Below, one piece after another: positions 56,897 through 64,000 of a stretch of DNA of 64,000 nucleotides. Each line of letters opens with the position of its first letter. Within the stretch, counting starts at the first letter, position 1. Below the pieces are notes generated by a model. The model saw nothing but the letters and a program-made list of their open reading frames with translations. It was not told the origin of the DNA and searched no databases. The translations under genes and the position numbers were made by a program. The stretch lies in contig OZ018409.1 in NCBI GenBank assembly GCA_963969595.1, positions 14,850,975 through 14,914,974 of the forward strand. Direction: 5' to 3'. This DNA comes from Neckera pumila (lineage: Eukaryota; Streptophyta; Bryopsida; Hypnales; Neckeraceae).

Positions 56897-59800
56897 CTGG
56901 AAAAACCAGAGAGGAAGCAAATTATGGAAGCAGTTTACTTACCCCAAGACTAGGCAGCTCTCAGTCTCTCTCACCATGGCAGAAAATGAATGACTGCAGC
57001 AGCAGCAGGAGCAGCAGCAACTGAAGGCTCATCAACAATCAACAACTGGGGTTTGGTGGACACTCAAAGACCATCCAGCTTGATGATGCTCGACTATCTG
57101 ACATCTTTGTCACCTATTTGTAACTCTGGCATTCATGGTGGACAGACATTGATAATTAATTAGGTGGATGAATTGCACCTGGCAAGAGGTGATCATTTCC
57201 TTTCCGCCCGCAGCAAGTACAATTTACATGCCTGTGGCCGACTTTCAGTTGCAGAAGTAGCAGATGGTTTGGAGAGGCAGACCAGGGCATAAGAGAGGGA
57301 AGGCGAGCCTGTTGATGCAGCATGATGTCCAATCCTGCTGGGCTCAGTAGCTGCTGCTGCCCACTCTGCACTCTCGCCTACTAATAAGTTATTACCTTTT
57401 GCCTGCGTTAGAAACCGAACAAACAGTCAAACAAAAAAAAATTACACTGGCACTGTAGCTAGAAGTGCCCAGACGGACTCAGTGAAGGTGAAACGTCAAC
57501 CGTCCAAGTAGAGTTAATTATTGATCCACGAAGAAGTCAAACTGAAATTATACGATCAAAAGCCAGATTGTTGCGTTGACACATGTTCGTGAGAACATTC
57601 TCCTGCAAAGGGAGTATTGCTGGCCAGTGGACACCCTTGTTCACTGGGCAATCGTCCGAAACTTCGTAGCCGAAACTTCTTAGAAGCTAGGATCCAACTT
57701 GGTTTCAATTCCCCTGATTCAAATCAGTTAGCTATTCTCACTGGAATTATGCACTTGTTTAACACCGAAAGGACCTGGTCCAATTTTGGCCTTATGTTTA
57801 TTTTGAGTCAATTTGAGTACGTCATTTGTGGACATCTTTTTGTTCAATTTATTTCAAATGTTATTTTTGACCACATGTGTAATGTTTTGCATTATCTAGG
57901 TGACATATAATATGTCCTCATTTGACTTATATTTTTCACAATATGACAATATGATTATTTGAATTGGTCCCTGTTTAAACCTGGAATCCTCCAACCTTTG
58001 GGAGTTAACTTGATGTGATTTTGTTCTGAATCTCAGCACTCCAAGCTCATTCTCTGATTTCAAGCAGTTACGTTGAGTCCTGCACACATCAATCAGAAGT
58101 CAAAACTGCTCTTTGCAAAATAGCCAGCTCCAGTCAGACTCAAATTCTTGGAATGAGCTGAACTATTTAGCACTAATCTTGTATTGCTATAAAATTTCCC
58201 AATCCATTCAATCGATGGGACACTTAACATTGTCAATTTCGTTACATTGGCTCGATTCTGGACGCCATGACATTCATCTTGCACAAAGCTCTAAAATCTA
58301 CGAAGGGTATACACTAACCTTTCATTTCGCCCTATAACTGCCAAAGTCGTGGAATTCCGCCAACTCAACGAAATTGACGTCTTAACTTGAATAAACATCC
58401 CAAAGTTAATTGGTTAATACATATTGATGCGCGCTTATTGGAGAGTGGGAGACACCTACAGTACTGTAGGTGGACTGATTATTTTCGTTTTTCTTTGGCT
58501 AAGTGGAAATATTAAGACCCAATTAGACCGTAATCGACTGACTAATTAAAGATTCAGTTCCGCCACACGTATGGAATCATCATCGAGCTGGCGAGCAGAC
58601 GGACAATGTATCAAGTAAATCGTGGTACAGAATCATAATCACACCCAAGTAAGTTACACTCCGGTGAGACAATGAGCATTGCAAGATCATAATGGCTCTT
58701 AAAGAGTTTCTTGAGTTTGATTCCCAGTACCTGGAGCAGCTCCTTAATTGCAAACAGTACCGACATCAGACCGTGAAGTCCACGTAAAGACGTTTTCTGA
58801 AGCTGCAGTGGTATTGCAGCTGCAATACACAGTAATTATCATTCCTGCCACACCGTTGCAGGAAGGCAGTCACAGGAAAGGAATCAAAAAGGACAGCTAG
58901 AAAGAGAGAGAGGGACGGACGGACGTAGCATCTGCCAGCGTTGGAAGGCTGTCATGTAGCAAGCCTGCAGCAACAGCAAAGCAGCAGGCTGGTGATTGTT
59001 CTAGTCAGAACTGATATTTAATTATACTCATACTTCTCCAGGCCACTTGTGATTAATAACCAGTGTGCACCATATCTTAGAACAACTTGCTTTCGGTTTG
59101 GTGGAAGAGAACGTTCGTTCGATCAAGATCTGATCTGATCGACAGCGATGGCTAGCTGGAGAGATTGATGTTTCTGGCATTAAGTTCGATCAATTTATCG
59201 ACGTACCGTAGATATTTCCATTGCCCTCTGGCGCACGACCCATCGCATTCTCCGACACTGATTAGGCCCCGGTTGGTAGAACCACGTCGTAGCCTCCAAT
59301 CTAATTTAGGCGATTAACTTCTTCCAATAAGTGATGCCAGCATAAAATTTCTTCAATCAATTTCGTGTCCACGATCCATACATGTTCCTGTATGTGATCA
59401 ATTAAGCCGAGTCTGGTCATTCTTGGCTTTCAACCTTATCATCTGTCACAGTGATACGGCTGCATTAATATACGTTAAACACATCTTAATTATTTTAGAT
59501 CATGTTGCAAGCTAGCATCCGATCGAACTAGCAGCCGATTGATGAATGATAATTATATGCTATACTCTTCGTACTAACAAATCGTGCGCATGCAGAGACC
59601 TAGAGGCAGTCCAATTCGTTCGACATATAGTAACAAGTTCGAGCTCTTAATCAACCGATATCGAACTAGTGAAGCAAGTGCAGCTTTTGCAATTATATCT
59701 GCCGTTCAAGACGAAGTTGTTCCGACACTGTGAAGTGTGAACGTAAGTCGTACTTGGAGATTAAGGTAATTTGACATTTATTAATTAGGTCGGGTATTCT

Positions 59801-61713
59801 CTTTTTTTGTATGTCTAGCGGTTAAGTACATACTGACGTCTAAACTAAACTCAAGAAGCGCATGCTTAATTACACAGACTGGATTAAGATAACTCGGATT
59901 TAGTAAACCATAATTGCATGCTCGCAGTCTACATGTTCACGTTGATCTTATTCTCTAGCGTAGAACTAGTAAAGATAAGTGAACCAGTAGGCATACCTTT
60001 AGATGTTATAGATATTGATCCGTTTCACGAATTCACATTGTCAAGGATCTTTTAAAAGATGATCCAGGCATCGCATCCTCGAGACATTGGTCATCCCCAA
60101 GTGGTGAGTCGGCGCGGCCTCACAAAGTTTTTCGGGCCTTGTGACAAAAAAGATCTCACTCGATCCGAGAGCCAGAGAGACGTGGGTTCTACTAACATCC
60201 AGCAGCGGTTTAGGGTGCAATTAATATTCTCGCGTGTTCCACCAGAACGATGGTACTTACACAGGCCGGCTTGGTCCTGGAGTGCTGGAGTACGTGACCC
60301 CTGATGTCCATGGTTACTATTTGGCAGTGTTGTCAAAACTGCGGTCGCTGTAGCGAGTTTTAGTTTTGAAATTATGTATTGATGCAGGACCTGGTGACTA
60401 GAGAAATTAGATATCATATCCTCGATGAGACAATGGGAAATTCGTTTACATATAGAATACATATCCTGAGACGCTAACACTCGAGGCAACTGAATCCATG
60501 ACAACCAGTTGATGGCTATTTAATTTTTTTTAAAAGTAATGATCTTAATTTGAGTCCTCGGGCAGGGATAAAATTGGGTCAACAATGAGTCACTGCAGGT
60601 ACTTGCTGCGCGCGAAGTAGCAAGCTTACCTGGAAATGTTGAATTTCACGTACTGCAGTGCTGCACTCGTTCACCGACGCATCAAGATAAACATTAACGA
60701 CATACCGTAATTTGCGTCAGAGCAGCCTCAGCCGACATGCTTCTAGAAAGTCGGGCTCAAAATCTAAACCATGTCCCCGGTGCAACCTGCAAGTCCATAA
60801 GAGCAGTTCCAATCGACTGAGCATCTAGCGATCGACTGGAATCATGGCACACGGTAAGACGGGGCGTGGGTAAGCACAAAACCCCCTTTCAATGACAGAT
60901 CATTCACAGTAAATAAATACAAATACATGTAAACCTTCTAAGCCAGCATTTCTGCATACGAAAACTGATGTGGAGCTCGGCACAATCTGGTTGGCACATA
61001 CAATGGGCTTAATGGCATTCAGATTTGATTAAAAGATAATCAACTGTACTGGGAAAAAACGAGGTGAACCATGTTGTACAGCTTGGAAGCGAGCGCAGTT
61101 CTACGTACAGCGCGTTCCATCTTGCCCTACATCCGACAATCACAAATGTCGTGGCTCTTCAACTCCTTCAACCAAAGGGAAACCTGAGATGCTTTAGTAC
61201 GACAGACGTCCACGCACGGCCGCATTGCCGCAAGGAGCTGACTCGAAACAGCGTCGGAAAGTAAGTCCAGCGATTATAAGAATGAATTAGGGGTAAAGCA
61301 CGTAAAATTGTCGCTCTCTAAAGCCGTATCTAACCTCCCCTTCTGTCATTAGGCACTCACACTGATCACTGCAAGCGTACTTTACAGAGAGAGGTAATCC
61401 TTGAAAGCTGGACAATTTGGCCAACTGATGGAGGAGCTTCTGTGAGATTCTCACTGCATCATGTACGCATCGCTAATTCGATTACAAGGACCTACAGTAA
61501 ACCAATTCTACGACTCTGGTCTACTTGAAACGAAATTCAAGTACACAATATTATTTGGTAAATTAACGCACAAGATTCAGACCTCCTCTGGTGTGGCCCC
61601 ATTATTCAATCTTGGCGGCCGCGCCTTGAATCCTGTTGATTGATGTTTCGAAGGTGCAACAGGAGCAATGAATGAAGCGTTGACGATGTAATAGAACGCG
61701 AAATCCGCATTGT
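56897..61713. other. Gene-poor interval before the ZF-HD gene
   Basis: Sequence becomes more balanced in base composition and has no TTAA elements. Seen here: a CAG-type simple repeat (about 56995-57020), a 16-bp palindrome TATTGCAGCTGCAATA (58812-58827), a GGAC step repeat (about 58913-58925), and frames up to 137 codons (60091-60504, minus) without family resemblance. The part nearest 61713 is presumably the 3' flank of the ZF-HD gene. I identified no tRNA or known microRNA. Confidence 0.4.
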
Positions 61714-62475
61714 TCATTCAACTTTCTTCCCGATGGTGTTCTTGTTGTTATGCATCCACACCTTTAGCACATGCCTCTTGACGCCAACCTCAGCACAAAA
61801 CTCTTGAACCGCTGCCTCGTCGTGCTTCTGAATCTTCCAGCCCAACTTCTCTGCAAATGCAGCCATTTTATCTTTCTGTTCTGTAGTGAACTTAGTGCGG
61901 AACCTCTTCTTTATGGTAGACGGTGACCCGCTCAAGCCTCCATCGCCATCGTCGGAGTCAGCTGGTCCAGGACCCAATAAGTAAGGTGCAGACTGAGTGA
62001 CGCGACTGATAATCTGGGCTGGCGATGGAAGAGTCAACAGATGCGGAGCACCCGTCTGAGTAGAGGGGGCTCCTGGAGCTGTCATCGGTGCCTGCCTACG
62101 TGCGTCATTCCGAAGGGTTTTGCAATTACAAGTAGCCTCTCCTTCTATTTCTTTTCTATGAAAATTCCTGTGACAATCACAGGCCGCGCACTTGAGGGCA
62201 TCGACTGTGCCTTCCTCCCCACCAGGCATGAATTCACCGCAGCCATCAACAGCATATCCTCCAGAGTTGATAGCGTGGTTCCGGTTACATTCTGCGTATC
62301 TAACAGACTTTGCCTTTGCTTTTACATTCGCCGGTTCTAACGGCCTGAGTTCATCCATACTGACACCGTTCCCACTGCTAAAATACTTCAGCTTACCGGA
62401 CTCATGAAGACCAGCGAAAGTAGCCGTGATTGGCATCGGCGGATAAACTATCTTATGAGAAACCACTGATTCCAT
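61714..62475 (-). CDS. Zinc-finger homeodomain (ZF-HD/ZHD) transcription factor
   Basis: Plant-specific DNA-binding regulator, 253 residues counted from the first ATG at 62475; the frame stays open 12 codons further upstream but without an ATG. The ZF-HD dimerisation finger covers about residues 58-109: [25 protein letters not shown], then [16 protein letters not shown], with the expected Cys/His spacing. A proline/serine-rich linker and an acidic DSDDGDGG follow. The ZF-HD homeodomain covers about residues 189-247: [16 protein letters not shown], then [18 protein letters not shown], the diagnostic recognition helix. A short basic tail ends the protein. The coding part is one exon, usual for this family. 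ZHD proteins dimerise through the finger and bind ATTA-type promoter sites in the nucleus. The finger shows it is not a MIF-type short protein, since the homeodomain is present. Confidence 0.95.
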   Translation of the reverse strand: MESVVSHKIVYPPMPITATFAGLHESGKLKYFSSGNGVSMDELRPLEPANVKAKAKSVRYAECNRNHAINSGGYAVDGCGEFMPGGEEGTVDALKCAACDCHRNFHRKEIEGEATCNCKTLRNDARRQAPMTAPGAPSTQTGAPHLLTLPSPAQIISRVTQSAPYLLGPGPADSDDGDGGLSGSPSTIKKRFRTKFTTEQKDKMAAFAEKLGWKIQKHDEAAVQEFCAEVGVKRHVLKVWMHNNKNTIGKKVE

Positions 62476-62495
62476 AGCGTGGCGCCCCTCCACCT

Positions 62496-62513
62496 CTACC
62501 GGATATGACACAT
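62496..62513 (-). promoter_or_regulatory. Five-codon upstream frame before the ZF-HD start
   Basis: ATGTGTCATATCCGGTAG encodes MCHIR then stop, ending 20 bases before the ZF-HD ATG and in another frame. It is the nearest upstream ATG and could lower initiation at the main start or act as a minimal reinitiation frame. Confidence 0.4.
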
Positions 62514-64000
62514 TTCAAACCCTGTACTTCACTTCCTTCAAATTTTCTCTCGTGGAGACTCTGCATCAGTACGTTGAGATAGTTTTTCAACAGTTTGGAG
62601 TGGATAACGGGCGCTGATAGATTTCCGGCCTCCCCGCTGAGATTGCTAAAATTGGAGTCTGATCCTCCGAACTCAAGGGACTAGAACTATATGTTAGCCT
62701 CTGACTACTGGTATAATAACAGGCGTTGAAAGACAATGCGGCAGAGATGAACTCATGATTCTGCACCACACTGCTCTTGACCTCTACAGTACGAATTTGG
62801 GGTGTGCGACAGTACTGTTGTCAGCAGTAGCTCCTTCGAATCCAGACAAGAAGACAACTCCTCTTTCACCTATGCTGATCGTAGTATAGATCACTCTCAA
62901 GTCCTTACTAAAGACGGACAAATGGCTTCTGGAAGGATTGCTTACAGATTACAGACTCCAGAGAGATAATAAGGCACTTTTTATCTTCGAGTCGATCTCC
63001 TGCTATTGAGCTCTTCTCAAGGACAGAAACACTCCCACAGGGTCTGCTATGACGAACCTCGATTTAATCCTTTAGCGTTCCAACTAGTAAAATCCAGACG
63101 ACTTGTCATCGCTCAGAGGTGAGTACAAAAGGCTAATGTGCGATTCGCTAGAATGGACGGAGGAGATCACTTAGAGACAAACTCTTTAACTCTAGGAGAA
63201 GAGAATTTCTGTCGTAACGTAGAGAGAAGAGAGACTAGCTGCAGTTTCGATGAGAAAACAACAGCGACAGACAAAAGGAATATCTGAAGCCGCCTTGTAC
63301 TCAGAGCATCAAACTTCTTGACGGCACAGCCCTCAACTTCTCGACGAGATCTACTGTAGGTTTCTGAGAGGCGTCCGGCACTCTAAAGGCATGCAGATTA
63401 AAATGGCCCCGTATCCCAAAACCACAAGAAAGACGTCGGTGCACGACTCTCAAGAAACGCCACTCCACTTTTCCACCAAGTAAAACGAAAACCGCTCCTC
63501 ACTTACACCAAGAAATCTCGCTCTCTTCCAAAACACACCATGCACGAACCTCTACGCACGTCGAGACCGCCTCATCCGTCCGACTAGCTCTCAACACAGC
63601 GTCACGTCAATTATCACATAACCTACACAACACACTACCACCACTCATGAGCTAGACAAGCACAGCCAGTTCTCTGTCCGCACTATGTCCACGAGTTTTC
63701 CGGATCCACGGCAAGCAACAAGCATCCCCGAATCCAAACAGCAACCACAAGCAGGCCGGGCCACAAGCACGCAAGTGGCGCAACTTGGGAGAAAAGCGGG
63801 CGGGGCGCGTGGGAAATAGATAAATTCTAATGTGATTTTATGGCGCGCCCGAGACAGAGGAATCGAATCGAAGCATAAGAAACAGAAAAATAAGAAGTGC
63901 AGTGCAGAGCTAAGATGGCAATTTGCTGCAACGTCAGAGTGGCGCCGAGACGCAGCAGCAGTAGCAGCGAGAGGTTCTAGAGGGAAAAGCAAAGCGAGAG
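62514..64000 (-). promoter_or_regulatory. Leader and promoter region of the ZF-HD gene
   Basis: About 1.5 kb with no protein-like frame; the 115-codon frame at 63645-63992 is low-complexity and has no family resemblance. Purine/pyrimidine-rich tracts (for example AGAGAAGAGAGAC near 63220) and CAG steps near the window end (63953-63970) fit a long leader with possible introns. I could not place the transcription start. Confidence 0.35.

Noticed and set aside
57700..58740. tRNA-like T-loop strings such as 'gtttgattccc'
   Set aside because: No acceptor, D or anticodon arms can be folded around them.
60091..60504. 137-codon frame on the minus strand
   Set aside because: It overlaps an 81-codon frame on the other strand, shows no family motif, and lies in sequence with no splice support.

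Overview
The window is nuclear DNA of a land plant. The evidence is spliced genes with GT-AG introns, a plant-only zinc-finger homeodomain (ZF-HD) regulator, a plastid-type casein kinase 2 alpha gene (CK2alpha), a telo-box in a gene leader, and long AT-rich stretches full of short non-coding transposable elements. No bacterial, organellar or viral genes were seen. The species cannot be named from the sequence; a repeat-rich non-flowering plant is a guess.

Layout. Positions 1-2838 form an outer inverted-repeat arm whose partner is 45214-48190. Positions 2770-5110 hold a decayed ~105-bp tandem array, interrupted by a TTAA element. Positions 5760-11740 (minus strand) are a broken hAT-type transposase gene that still shows introns. 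Positions 11741-17299 are repeats and unrecognised sequence. Positions 17370-44235 hold a CK2alpha palindrome, drawn twice around a 200-base run of N (30070-30269). Positions 45150-48190 are the right outer arm. Positions 48191-56800 are gene-poor with more TTAA elements. Positions 56800-64000 are richer in GC and contain the ZF-HD gene (61714-62475, minus) and its leader.

The centrepiece is the CK2alpha region. It reads as four gene copies (-, +, -, +). However, the last ~7.0 kb before the N run (23072-30069) repeat in direct orientation as the first ~7.0 kb after it (30271-37269), and the only internal difference I saw is one G in a homopolymer. The simplest reading is two contig ends covering the same locus that were never merged. 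The real locus would then be one palindrome with two 9,777-bp arms, identical wherever I compared them, around a 112-bp spacer. It carries two complete, head-to-head genes for a 435-residue plastid-type CK2alpha.

The second theme is a family of ~0.8-0.93-kb non-coding elements with TTAACCCC-type inverted ends. They occur at ten or more places, one pair brackets the kinase gene, and one sits exactly where the palindrome arms stop being identical. Comparison with the other arm gives a filled and an empty site consistent with a 4-bp TTAA-like target duplication, the piggyBac hallmark. Outside the kinase, the ZF-HD gene and the hAT relic I found no convincing protein gene.
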